Part shown: positions 25,586-33,759 of the stretch, in pieces
Layout: each line of letters starts with the position of its first letter
Position numbering within the stretch: the first letter of the stretch is position 1
Assembly: GCA_036541255.1 (NCBI GenBank)
Contig: JAZHDD010000062.1
Span: 1 to 46,725, forward strand
Direction: 5' to 3'
Length of the DNA stretch: 46,725 bases
Source: Paucidesulfovibrio sp036541255
GTDB taxonomy: Bacteria; Desulfobacterota; Desulfovibrionia; Desulfovibrionales; Desulfovibrionaceae
Program-made: the position numbers and the translations under genes
Notes under the pieces: generated by a model
What the model saw: the letters and a program-made list of their open reading frames with translations, nothing else
Database searches by the model: none
What the model was told of the DNA's origin: nothing

Positions 25586-26556
25586 TTGACGCGCCCTCTC
25601 TCCGCCACGGGGCGGGAGGGTTGCGCATCGGGCTCGTCCAGGATGCATCGTGCCAGTCGTACGTCTTCGAAGATTCGGGCTTTGAGTTCGTCCAGGCTGG
25701 AGAATTTGCGTTCGCTGCGCAGCCGCTGCACGAAATGGATACGAATCTCCGTCCCGTAGATGTCCTTGGAATAGTCCATGATATGGGCTTCAACGGACAC
25801 GGCGTCGTTGCCGAAGGTTGGATTGGTGCCGATGTTGGCCACGGCCGGGTGGCAATGGCCGTCGATTTCCACCCAGACCGCGTAGACGCCGCGCAGGGGC
25901 ACCAGCTCATCCACGAGTTTGAGGTTGGCCGTGGGAAATCCGAGCAGCTTGCCGCCCCGGTCCATGCCGTGAATCACTTCGCCTGCCACCTGATAGAAAC
26001 GGGAAAGCATGGGACGAGCTTCCCAGACCTGGCCCGCCTGGACCAGGTCACGGATGCGCGTGGAGCTGACCACTGCACCGTCGTAGGTCACGGGGTCGAG
26101 GCGAAAGACCTTGAATCCGTATTCTTTGCCCAGGCGGCTCAGGGTGGCATAATCGCCGCTACGCCCTTTGCCCATATGGTAGTCGTAGCCGATGACCAGC
26201 TCGCGGACGCCCAGGCCGTCCACAAGGTAGGTTTTGACGAACTCCTCGGGCGAGAGTGCGGCCAGTTCTTTGGTGAAGTTGAGCACCAGCGCGGCATTGG
26301 GGCCATATTGGCCGATAAGCTCGAGTTTCTGGCGGGTCAGCGTGATGAAGGGGGGCGTTTGTGGCCCAACAAGCACCCGCATGGGGTGCGGATCAAAGGT
26401 CACGACAATACTGACCGCGTTTCGGGCCGCAGCCTTGGCGCAGGTCATGGAGATGAGCTTCTGGTGGCCGAGATGGACGCCATCGAAGTTGCCGATGGTC
26501 ACCACGGATTCGGCAACTGTGCCTTGAAGTTCTTCGATGCTGGTAGCGACGATCAT
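25582..26556 (-). CDS. ribF: RibF, bifunctional riboflavin kinase/FAD synthetase
   Basis: 324-aa enzyme. The N-terminal FMN adenylyltransferase domain shows TIGNFDGVHLGHQKL and VTFDPHP; the STRIRDLVQAG segment follows near 165. The C-terminal riboflavin kinase domain shows GGKLLGFPTANL, then RGVYAVWVE and ANIGTNPTFG. It starts at MIVATSIEEL; codons farther upstream look non-coding. It produces FMN and FAD. It overlaps the ClC gene by 4 bases. Confidence 0.96.
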   Translation of the reverse strand: MIVATSIEELQGTVAESVVTIGNFDGVHLGHQKLISMTCAKAAARNAVSIVVTFDPHPMRVLVGPQTPPFITLTRQKLELIGQYGPNAALVLNFTKELAALSPEEFVKTYLVDGLGVRELVIGYDYHMGKGRSGDYATLSRLGKEYGFKVFRLDPVTYDGAVVSSTRIRDLVQAGQVWEARPMLSRFYQVAGEVIHGMDRGGKLLGFPTANLKLVDELVPLRGVYAVWVEIDGHCHPAVANIGTNPTFGNDAVSVEAHIMDYSKDIYGTEIRIHFVQRLRSERKFSSLDELKARIFEDVRLARCILDEPDAQPSRPVAERGRVK

Positions 26557-26632
26557 CGGCCTGGAATGACTCCGGAATGGTTGTGAGCCGGTATTGCTAC
26601 GCGAAAACAGGCTCGGTATCAAGTTGGGGGGA

Positions 26633-28054
26633 TCAGTCCTCAAGACGGGACTTGAAGGCCTCTTCCAATTTCTCCATCTCTTCTTTCTGGGCCGGGCTGG
26701 TGGCCAGTCCATAGGCTTTGCCTTTGTGGAACAAGGCCTGTTTTTTGTCCCGGTCATAGACCGCTGCATAGGCCAAATGGAGGTGAGCCTCGAAATATTC
26801 GCCGGATTCGCCCGACAGTCTGCCTAGATGGTAATGGACTTCCGCGTCCTCGGGCACTTCGGCCAGGACCTTGCGCATGACCGGAATGGCCTGGGCGTAA
26901 TGCTTTTGTTCGCCGAGCAGGCGAGCGTTGTAGAACAGGGTCAGGATGTCTCCGGGGTCGCGGATCAGCGCCTTCTGCAAGAGCTGTTCGGCGCGCTTGA
27001 AGTCGCCTTGCATGAAGAAAAAGCGGCCGGCCTCGCGAAGGATGAGAGGGTCGTTGTCAGCTTTGGCCAGGGCCTGTTCAAATGCCGCGGCAGCCTCGGT
27101 GTTCTTTTTGATGCGGGCCAGCACCATGCCGTGGGCCATGTGGTCCAGTACGGTCATGTCCTGTGGTTTGATATTGTTGAAATAGGCCATGCTGACCGTG
27201 GGGTCGGACAAGCGGCCCCGCACCACGGCCTGGACCCGGAGGAAACGCGTGTTGTCCGTATGCTGGGCCTGGACCGCTGGGGAAAGCTCGGCCACCCGAG
27301 CGCGCAGATAGTCGATGCGTTCGCTCAGGGCCGGGTGCGTCGAAAGATAGGAAGGCAGGTGGGAATTGTTTCCCACCCAGCGTTTGTTGAGCATGATGTC
27401 AAAGGTCTGGGGCATGGCATCGGGCTGGAAGTGCGAGTTGATGAGGTAGTTCATGCCCACATGGTCGGCCTCGACCTCGTTGGCCTTGGTGTAGACCAGA
27501 TAGGCGGCCTGGGCACCGGCCTGGGAGACCGTCATCAGGGCTTGGCCGGCTTCCCGCGTGCTGTCGCCGCCACTGGTTCCCAAAAAGGCTCCGGCAATGA
27601 TGCCCATCCAGGAGCCGATGCTGGCCAGCTGCATGTCCTCCATGCGTTTTGCCACGTGGCGCTGTGAAATGTGCGCCATTTCGTGGCAGATCACGGCGGC
27701 GAACTGGTCTTCGGTTTCCAGGTTGAGCAGAAGCCCCGTGAGCACGTACACGTAACCGCCGGGCACGGCAAAGGCGTTCATGGAGTTGTTCATGATCACC
27801 GTGGTCGTGGTTCGGAAGGGCTGGGGCGGCATGGCTTGAACCACGCGGTCCACAACGCTTTTGACGTAGTTTTCCACCATGGGGTCTTCCACCAGGGGGA
27901 GCATCTTGGTGATTTTCTGATGGAATTCGCGGCCCATTTCCGCTTCGTCCGAGATGGTTACTTCGGAGAAAAGCGCGTGGGCCTTGTTACCCCAGGCCAG
28001 GGTGAGAATCAGGGTCAGGGCCAGTACGGCCAGGATTGCGGCGAGGCTTTTCAT
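26633..28054 (-). CDS. Exported M48 metalloprotease with TPR repeats (BepA/LoiP-like)
   Basis: 473-aa protein with signal peptide MKSLAAILAVLALTLILTLA. The M48 zinc site is HEMAH at 124-128, and the third ligand lies in EVEADHVGMNYL about 60 residues later. The C-terminal half (about 270-470) carries several tetratricopeptide repeats. This is the architecture of BepA-type periplasmic proteases that watch outer-membrane assembly. GGAGG is placed well before the ATG, which excludes the longer frame. Confidence 0.92.
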   Translation of the reverse strand: MKSLAAILAVLALTLILTLAWGNKAHALFSEVTISDEAEMGREFHQKITKMLPLVEDPMVENYVKSVVDRVVQAMPPQPFRTTTTVIMNNSMNAFAVPGGYVYVLTGLLLNLETEDQFAAVICHEMAHISQRHVAKRMEDMQLASIGSWMGIIAGAFLGTSGGDSTREAGQALMTVSQAGAQAAYLVYTKANEVEADHVGMNYLINSHFQPDAMPQTFDIMLNKRWVGNNSHLPSYLSTHPALSERIDYLRARVAELSPAVQAQHTDNTRFLRVQAVVRGRLSDPTVSMAYFNNIKPQDMTVLDHMAHGMVLARIKKNTEAAAAFEQALAKADNDPLILREAGRFFFMQGDFKRAEQLLQKALIRDPGDILTLFYNARLLGEQKHYAQAIPVMRKVLAEVPEDAEVHYHLGRLSGESGEYFEAHLHLAYAAVYDRDKKQALFHKGKAYGLATSPAQKEEMEKLEEAFKSRLED

Positions 28055-28142
28055 CTTCAGGGCCTCCGTGCTGTAAGTGCATCGCGGGAGAAAGGTAGTG
28101 CCTCTGTCGGCCAAGGTCAATGGGCGTTGCCGTCCCGCTCCT

Positions 28143-28181
28143 AAAAGCAAAGAGGGGAACGCATGGCGCGACCCCCTCTTT
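28143..28181 (-). terminator. Intrinsic terminator of rho
   Basis: On the minus strand AAAGAGGGGG pairs with CCCCTCTTT across a 14-base loop, followed by GCTTTTAG. It is 25 bp beyond the rho stop codon and ahead of the M48 gene. Confidence 0.8.
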
Positions 28182-28205
28182 CGTATTGAAATGCAGGCAA
28201 CTGCG

Positions 28206-29489
28206 CTAGCGATTCATGATGTCCAGGAATTCGCGGTTGTTCTTGGTGCCTTTCATTTTGTCCACCAGGAATTCCATTGAGTCGATGGCGCTCATGGGCG
28301 CCAAAAGCTTGCGCAGAATCCAGACCCTGTTGAGCACTTCCTCGGAAAGCAGGAGTTCTTCCTTGCGGGTTCCGGAGCGGTTGATGTCGATGGCCGGGAA
28401 CACGCGCTTCTCGGAGAGATGGCGGTCCAGGTAAATCTCCATGTTGCCGGTGCCCTTGAATTCCTCGAAGATGACCTCGTCCATGCGCGAACCGGTATCG
28501 ATGAGCGCCGTGGCGATGATGGTCAGGCTGCCGCCCTCTTCGAGATTGCGTGCAGCGCCGAAGAAGCGTTTGGGCCGCTGCATGGCGTTGGCGTCCAGAC
28601 CGCCGGAGAGCACCCGGCCGGAAGACGGGGTGACCGCATTGTAGGCGCGGCCCAGGCGGGTGATGGAGTCGAGCAGGATAACCACGTCACGCTTGCGTTC
28701 GACCAGGCGCTTGGCCTTTTCCAGGACCATCTCCGTGACCTGGACATGGCGCTGGGGCGGCTCGTCAAAGGTGGAGCTGACCACCTCTGCATTGACCGTT
28801 CGTTCCATGTCCGTGACTTCCTCGGGCCGCTCGTCGATGAGCAGCACGATAAGGTACACGTCGGGATTGTTGGCATTGATGGAGTTGGCGATGGATTGCA
28901 GCATCATGGTCTTGCCTGTGCGCGGCGGGGCCACGAGCAGGCCTCGCTGCCCCATGCCGATGGGCGCGAGCAGGTCGATGATGCGCGAGGTGTAGTTCTC
29001 GCTGCCGTTCTCCATGTTCAGGAGGCGTTCCGGGTAGAGCGGCGTGAGGTTGTCAAAGAGAACGATGTGCTTGGAATTCTCGGGCGGCTCCAGGCCGATC
29101 TCGCTGACGCGCAGGAGCGCGAAATAGCGTTCCCCCTCTTTGGGGGGCCGGATTTGTCCGGAAATGACATCGCCCTTGCGAAGGCCGAAGCGGCGTATCT
29201 GCGAGGGCGAAATATAGATGTCGTCCGGGCCCGGCATATAGCTGTACATGGGCGAACGAAGGAAGCCGAAGCCGTCTGGTAGAATTTCCAGAACGCCTTC
29301 GCCGAATATCTGCCCATTGCGCGCCGCGCATTGTTGAAGGATACCGAAGATGAGCTCTTGCTTACGCATGCCGGAAGGGTTTTCCACTTGGAAGCTCACG
29401 GCGATATCCATGAGTTCCTGCATGCTCTTTTGCTTGAGGTCAGTGAGGTTGATCTTTTCTGCTGGTTGCTGGTTCTTGTCTCGGCCCAT
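28206..29489 (-). CDS. rho: Transcription termination factor Rho
   Basis: 427-aa hexameric RNA-DNA helicase. The N-terminal Rho domain (LTDLKQKSMQEL...), cold-shock-like RNA-binding domain (GVLEILPDGFGFLR near 65-78), Walker A APPRTGKT (187-194), Walker B VVILLDSITR and the Q-loop/R-loop region are all visible. The chosen ATG has a poor ribosome site; more upstream starts would add an unrelated N-terminus. The gene has its own promoter with a leader of about 210 nt. Confidence 0.97.
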   Translation of the reverse strand: MGRDKNQQPAEKINLTDLKQKSMQELMDIAVSFQVENPSGMRKQELIFGILQQCAARNGQIFGEGVLEILPDGFGFLRSPMYSYMPGPDDIYISPSQIRRFGLRKGDVISGQIRPPKEGERYFALLRVSEIGLEPPENSKHIVLFDNLTPLYPERLLNMENGSENYTSRIIDLLAPIGMGQRGLLVAPPRTGKTMMLQSIANSINANNPDVYLIVLLIDERPEEVTDMERTVNAEVVSSTFDEPPQRHVQVTEMVLEKAKRLVERKRDVVILLDSITRLGRAYNAVTPSSGRVLSGGLDANAMQRPKRFFGAARNLEEGGSLTIIATALIDTGSRMDEVIFEEFKGTGNMEIYLDRHLSEKRVFPAIDINRSGTRKEELLLSEEVLNRVWILRKLLAPMSAIDSMEFLVDKMKGTKNNREFLDIMNR

Positions 29490-29710
29490 AAGTGTTTCGC
29501 TGTTAAAGGTTCCCCCGGCGCGGCGTGGCGGTCCTATCCGCGAGGAGGCCCGAGGCATGGAGCCTGTCGGGCAATCATATATCACGCCCCCGGAGGCGGG
29601 AACGCTTGCAACGGAAAATGCGTTTGCATAGGGGCGATTCTGGCCGGTCTGTACCGCAGAGAGCGGTAAACTGGCCGTTCGTGTTTCCTGTCCGTCGCTT
29701 TGGCTGGTAA

Positions 29711-29739
29711 TTTATCTAATTGATACCCGGTAGGGTCAA
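29711..29739 (-). promoter_or_regulatory. Probable sigma-70 promoter of rho
   Basis: On the minus strand TTGACC (complement 29734-29739) and GATAAA (complement 29711-29716) are 17 bp apart. The 310-bp gap between carD and rho holds this promoter and then a leader of about 210 nt with no gene that I can see. Confidence 0.6.
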
Positions 29740-29799
29740 GACTCTTTGTTGAAGCGTTCTCAAGGGACTACCTGAAAGGAGGGGCGATGACAAGGGCCG

Positions 29800-30324
29800 T
29801 CAGTTGCTTTTCTCGACATTTTCCGCTTCCGGGAGCACGTCCTCGAACATTTTTTCGATGTCCAGGCGAACGCTGTCCTGTTCGCGGTTCAGGGCGAAGG
29901 CAAGTTCCATGGAAACAAGGCTCATGGCCTGTTCCAACAGCCGCCGTTCACCAAAGGAGAGTTCCTTGTCGTGACCAATGAGAAAGAGCTCTTTGAGCAC
30001 ATACGCTACATCCGAAAGGTCGCCGGATTTCAGCTTTTCGGAATATTCACGGTACCGCCGGTTCCAGTTCTGTCCGGTGTAGCCTGTGAATTCCGAGCGG
30101 TCCTTGAGTGACTCGAAAATTGATTGTCCTGTCCGAAAACCGCAAACAGAGCGCAACCCGACATTGGCCGCGTTTTTTACGGGGACCATGAGGGTGACGT
30201 TGTTGCTCAGGATGCGGACAATATAAAATTCGGCGCTTGCGCCGCCGATTACTTGGCTTTCTATCCGCTCCACCCGTCCCACGCCCTGGGACGGGTAGAC
30301 TACCAGTTCATTGATTTGGAACAC
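29800..30324 (-). CDS. CarD/CdnL-family RNA polymerase-binding regulator
   Basis: 174-aa protein starting at a GTG with AAGGAGT upstream. The N-terminal CarD_TRCF domain is FQINELVVYPSQGVGRVERIE, the Tudor-like fold that binds the RNA polymerase beta lobe. The C-terminal part (about 75-165) is helical and acidic (RRYREYSEKLKSGDLSDVAYVLKEL), as in CdnL. It would stabilise open complexes at rRNA and other promoters. It follows pth on the minus strand, behind a promoter of its own. Confidence 0.93.
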   Translation of the reverse strand: MFQINELVVYPSQGVGRVERIESQVIGGASAEFYIVRILSNNVTLMVPVKNAANVGLRSVCGFRTGQSIFESLKDRSEFTGYTGQNWNRRYREYSEKLKSGDLSDVAYVLKELFLIGHDKELSFGERRLLEQAMSLVSMELAFALNREQDSVRLDIEKMFEDVLPEAENVEKSN

Positions 30325-30371
30325 TGAATAACGACTCCTTGAAACCCTGCGGAAACTTGGCGACTTTTTTT

Positions 30372-30400
30372 AGTATACTCCAAAAAAAACGCGGAGTCCA
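30372..30400 (-). promoter_or_regulatory. Probable sigma-70 promoter of carD
   Basis: On the minus strand TGGACT (complement 30395-30400) and TATACT (complement 30372-30377) are exactly 17 bp apart. The -10 lies in the palindrome AGTATACT, and T and A runs flank it. It sits directly behind the pth stop codon and about 50 bp before the GTG of carD. Confidence 0.55.
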
Positions 30401-30403
30401 TTG

Positions 30404-31018
30404 CTACTCGACACCTGCGTTCGGCAGAGTCAGCGTATGCAGGAATTGGGTGGCGAACTGGGGGCCGCGCCGTGCCAACAGGTCAAGCCCCTTAATGGCG
30501 GCCGTGACCATTTCCGATACAAGAGCGTTCTCTTCGGACAGGAAGTCGGAGAGTACCCAGTCCCGAACCTGCCAGGCCTCGGGAGGACGGCCTATGCCGA
30601 GCCGCATGCGCCAATATGCGGAAGACCCCAGGCATTCGGTGATGGATTCCAGGCCCCGATGTCCGTTGGTGCTCCCACCATGGCGAAATTTGATGCGTCC
30701 CAGATCCAGGTCCAACTCGTCATGGAGTACGACCACGGATTCCGGGGGGAGCAGGTATGAGCCCGCCACTTTGGCCACGGCTTTTCCGCTGAGATTCATG
30801 TAAGTCAGGGGTTTGAGCAACAGGTGCGGGCTGCCGGCCAGGTGAATGCTCCAAAGCAACAGCTCGGGAGTCTCCTTGAGACGGACCAGGTGCATGCTTT
30901 TCCGTTGCGCTCCCAACTCCAACAGCCTGTCGGCCACGAGAAAGCCGAAATTGTGGCGGTTGTGTTCATACTCTGGGCCGGGATTGCCCAGGCAGACGAT
31001 GAGCGCTTTGTATTCCAT
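30404..31018 (-). CDS. pth: Peptidyl-tRNA hydrolase
   Basis: 204-aa enzyme that frees tRNA from peptidyl-tRNA. The motifs are LIVCLGNPGPEYEHNRHNFGF with the catalytic His at residue 22 and Asn 12, then KPLTYMNLSG and VVVLHDELDLDLGRIKFR, and GHRGLESI. The start MEYKALIV has CAGGAATACGC upstream; a longer open frame on this strand runs through the rplY 3' region and was rejected. It follows rplY, separated by a terminator. Confidence 0.97.
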   Translation of the reverse strand: MEYKALIVCLGNPGPEYEHNRHNFGFLVADRLLELGAQRKSMHLVRLKETPELLLWSIHLAGSPHLLLKPLTYMNLSGKAVAKVAGSYLLPPESVVVLHDELDLDLGRIKFRHGGSTNGHRGLESITECLGSSAYWRMRLGIGRPPEAWQVRDWVLSDFLSEENALVSEMVTAAIKGLDLLARRGPQFATQFLHTLTLPNAGVE

Positions 31019-31055
31019 GCGTATTCCTGGTTCGTGCAGGCCCTTGGCCGAAGCG

Positions 31056-31090
31056 AAAAGCCCCGGACGTTCGCAGGAGCGTCCGGGGCT
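31056..31090 (-). terminator. Intrinsic terminator of rplY
   Basis: On the minus strand AGCCCCGGACG pairs perfectly with CGTCCGGGGCT and is followed by TTTTC. It lies between rplY and pth. Confidence 0.88.
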
Positions 31091-31112
31091 GTGTGATGCG
31101 GGACGCTGGAGG

Positions 31113-31739
31113 CTATTCGCCTTCGGTTTCGGCTTCGGCTTCCGCTTCGCCTTCTTCACCCTCTTCTTCATCAGACTTGGGCACAACGCCGAGAATGGCG
31201 TAGTTGTCTTCAAAGACAAGGGAAACGCCTTCGGCCACGGCCAGATCCTGCACCATGACATGATCGTTCACATCCAGGTCGGTAACATCGACCAGGATGT
31301 GCTCGGGGATGTCCAGCGGTTTGCAGATGACCTCGACGCTGTCACGGAAAACAGCCAGGACACCGCCAAGCTTGAGGCCTTTGGCCGTGCCGGTGACTTC
31401 GATGGCCACGTTGACCTTGATTTCCTTGTCCAGGTCCACGCCGAAAAAGTCGACATGGGTCAGCACGGGGCGGACCGGGTCGTGCTTCATCCGCCAGACC
31501 AGGGACGGAAGCAGTTCGGTTTTGCCGCCGCGGGTGAGTTCCAGATTGAAGACCTGGTTGCCGCCCACTTTCTTGTAGAGCTTGAGCAGGGGCATTTCCG
31601 GCACCTGAACCAGGATGTTGGTGCCTTTCTGGTCATAATAAACGCCGGGGACAATGCTCTGAACACGCAGGCGGCGGTTCGGGCCCTTGCCGGTGGCGGT
31701 GCGTTCGGTAACGGTAAGTTTCTGAATGTCTTTAGCCAT
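31113..31739 (-). CDS. rplY: 50S ribosomal protein L25/CTC (long form)
   Basis: 208-aa ribosomal protein with the N-terminal L25 5S rRNA-binding domain (LTVTERTATGKGPNRRLRVQ) and a C-terminal TL5/CTC domain (about 100-190). The C-terminus is an acidic Glu/Ala tail. It is in the common order prs, rplY, pth. The ATG at 31737-31739 has AGGAGC upstream. Confidence 0.96.
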   Translation of the reverse strand: MAKDIQKLTVTERTATGKGPNRRLRVQSIVPGVYYDQKGTNILVQVPEMPLLKLYKKVGGNQVFNLELTRGGKTELLPSLVWRMKHDPVRPVLTHVDFFGVDLDKEIKVNVAIEVTGTAKGLKLGGVLAVFRDSVEVICKPLDIPEHILVDVTDLDVNDHVMVQDLAVAEGVSLVFEDNYAILGVVPKSDEEEGEEGEAEAEAETEGE

Positions 31740-31798
31740 TTGTTTTGCTCCTTTGCGTCCTGGCCGCCACCCATTGACGGACGAACATGGTGGTTGTG

Positions 31799-32746
31799 TT
31801 ACACGAAAAGCACGCTGACCGAGCTTTCCGTATGGATGTTATTGATCGCCTTGGCCAGCAGGCTGGCCACGGAGAGAACCTGAATCTTGGAACAGCTTTG
31901 CTTTTCCGGGGTAAGCGGTATGGTGTCCGTGACCAGCACTTTGGTGAACACGGATTCTTCAAGCCGCTGAATGGCCGGACCGGAGAGCACGGGATGCGTG
32001 GCGCAGGCCATGACGTCCTTGGCACCATTGTCCAGCAGTACCGTGGCGCCGGCGCACATGGTCCCGGCAGTGTCGATCATGTCGTCGATGAGGATGGCCA
32101 GCTTGCCCTTGACGTCGCCGATGACGTGCATGGCCTGGGCCTGGTTGGGCTTGTCGCGGCGTTTGTCCACGATGGCCAGGCCCGCGTTCAGGTGCTTGGC
32201 AAAAGCCCGGGCGCGTTCCACACCGCCCGCGTCAGGCGAAATGATCACGATTTCGTCGTCGATTTTCTTGAGGTAGTCGAGCAGCACCGGTGCCGCATAA
32301 AGGTTGTCCACGGGACAGTTGAAGAATCCCTGGATTTGGCCGGCATGCAGGTCGATGGTCACGATGCGGTCCATGCCCGCCGTGGTCAGGAAGTCGGCCA
32401 CGAGCTTGGCGGTGATGGGTGCGCGCGGGGCCACTTTTCTGTCCTGGCGGGCGTAGCCGTAGTAGGGCACCACCGCAGTGACGCGGTTGGCGCTGGCCCG
32501 CTTGAGCGCATCCAGGATGATGCAGAGCTCCATGAGGTGAAAGTTGACCGGGGTGCTCATGGGCTGGATCACGAACACGTCGTCGCCGCGGACGTTGTCG
32601 CCGATCTCGATGCGGATCTCGCCGTCGCTGAATTTTTCACGCAGCATGGGGCACAGACGGGTCCCGAGATGTTCGCAAATGGCTTCGGACAATGCGGTGT
32701 TGGCCGAGCCGGAAATGATTTTCAATTCGCCTTGCATGGGAGACAT
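31799..32746 (-). CDS. prs: Ribose-phosphate pyrophosphokinase
   Basis: 315-aa PRPP synthetase of normal length. Landmarks are KFSDGEIRIEIGDNVRG, YYGYARQDRK, the histidine in VTIDLHAGQIQGFF, SPDAGGVERAR and the PRPP loop DDMIDTAGT. Two ATGs are possible three codons apart (MSPM); the first has AGGGG seven bases upstream and was used. It supplies PRPP for nucleotides, histidine and tryptophan. Confidence 0.97.
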   Translation of the reverse strand: MSPMQGELKIISGSANTALSEAICEHLGTRLCPMLREKFSDGEIRIEIGDNVRGDDVFVIQPMSTPVNFHLMELCIILDALKRASANRVTAVVPYYGYARQDRKVAPRAPITAKLVADFLTTAGMDRIVTIDLHAGQIQGFFNCPVDNLYAAPVLLDYLKKIDDEIVIISPDAGGVERARAFAKHLNAGLAIVDKRRDKPNQAQAMHVIGDVKGKLAILIDDMIDTAGTMCAGATVLLDNGAKDVMACATHPVLSGPAIQRLEESVFTKVLVTDTIPLTPEKQSCSKIQVLSVASLLAKAINNIHTESSVSVLFV

Positions 32747-32766
32747 GGGTCAGCCCCTGATCTGGT

Positions 32767-32842
32767 TGGCTGGGGTGGTAGGACTCGAACCCACGAATGA
32801 CGGGACCAAAACCCGTTGCCTTGCCAACTTGGCTACACCCCA
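32767..32842 (-). tRNA. tRNA-Gln (anticodon TTG)
   Basis: A 76-nt cloverleaf on the minus strand beginning TGGGGTGTAGCC. The acceptor TGGGGTG pairs with CACCCCA, then G and an encoded CCA. The anticodon stem ACGGG/CCCGT encloses the loop TTTTGGT, so the anticodon is TTG. The T arm contains GGTTCGAGTCC. It lies between prs and ispE on the same strand, probably processed from their common transcript. Confidence 0.96.
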
Positions 32843-32847
32843 GAATG

Positions 32848-33708
32848 TCAGTACTGATGGAAGTAAGTGGAAACCCCTTCCGCCCTGAGGAACAATACCG
32901 CCGTTTCAGCGGCTTCCCGCTGGCGGAAAAAAGCGAAGATCCCGGCTCCGCTTCCGCTCATTGCCGCGCCGCATGCGCCGCTGGCGAGCAGCCTTTGCTT
33001 GATCTCCCGAAGCCTTGGAAATTCTCTGAAAACAACGGGTTCAAAGTCGTTGTGAAGGACCAGGGTGTTTTCGGGACCAGCACTTTTAGTATCTGATTCT
33101 TCGGATGTCAAGAAGCTCTGTTCATGATGGCAGCGATCCCACTGGCGATAAGCCCAGGCCGTGTCCACATGCTCGTCCGGGCAGGCCAGAACCAGACAGA
33201 GACCCTGCAATCGCACTTCCGCCGGAGCGAGTCTTTCGCCGATGCCTTTGGCTCGCGCCGCTGGTTCCGGATGCAGGAAAAAGGGTACGTCCGCACCCAA
33301 CGTGGCGGCCAGAGCGATCAGCTCGGCATGGGACAGGGCTTGCCGGCCGGCCCCAGCGTTGAGGTGGGCCAGCAGCGCGGCCGCATCGGTGCTGCCGCCG
33401 CCCAGCCCAGCGCCCATGGGAATGCGTTTGGCCACTTCCACGCGCAGATCTGGCCGGTGGCCGGTCCGTTGGGCAAATGCCTGCCATGCTTTGTATATGA
33501 TGTTGCTTTCCGTGGGCAGGCCCGGAATGTCGCAGAGCAGTTCCAAACCCGCGCCCGTTGGCAGCGGGGTGATGCGCAGTTCATCCGTTGGATTTTCCAA
33601 CTTGAGGAACAGGGTGTCCAGCTCGTGATAGCCATCGGGCCGTGTGCCCGTGATGTACAGGTTCAGGTTGATCTTGGCCGGGGCGCGCAGGATGACGGTC
33701 TCGGGCAT
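32848..33708 (-). CDS. ispE: 4-diphosphocytidyl-2-C-methyl-D-erythritol kinase
   Basis: 286-aa GHMP kinase of the non-mevalonate isoprenoid pathway. The N-terminus APAKINLNLYITGTRPDGYHEL and the ATP-binding PMGAGLGGGSTDAAAL (98-112) are diagnostic, with ADVPFFL and GSGAGIFAF later. It ends 5 bp before the tRNA-Gln gene. The ribosome site is weak (AGGACTG). Confidence 0.96.
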   Translation of the reverse strand: MPETVILRAPAKINLNLYITGTRPDGYHELDTLFLKLENPTDELRITPLPTGAGLELLCDIPGLPTESNIIYKAWQAFAQRTGHRPDLRVEVAKRIPMGAGLGGGSTDAAALLAHLNAGAGRQALSHAELIALAATLGADVPFFLHPEPAARAKGIGERLAPAEVRLQGLCLVLACPDEHVDTAWAYRQWDRCHHEQSFLTSEESDTKSAGPENTLVLHNDFEPVVFREFPRLREIKQRLLASGACGAAMSGSGAGIFAFFRQREAAETAVLFLRAEGVSTYFHQY

Positions 33709-33728
33709 GGGGCAGTCCTGAAATATGA

Positions 33729-33749
33729 GGGGGCCCCGCAGGGCCCCCG
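33729..33749 (-). terminator. GC-rich hairpin after degP
   Basis: GGGGGCCC and GGGCCCCC arms around a 4-5-base loop, 10 bp after the degP stop and before ispE. On the minus strand it is followed by TCATATTTC, so the T tract is poor. It may act as a terminator or only a 3' stabilising hairpin. Confidence 0.55.
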
Positions 33750-33759
33750 TGATGCGTTA

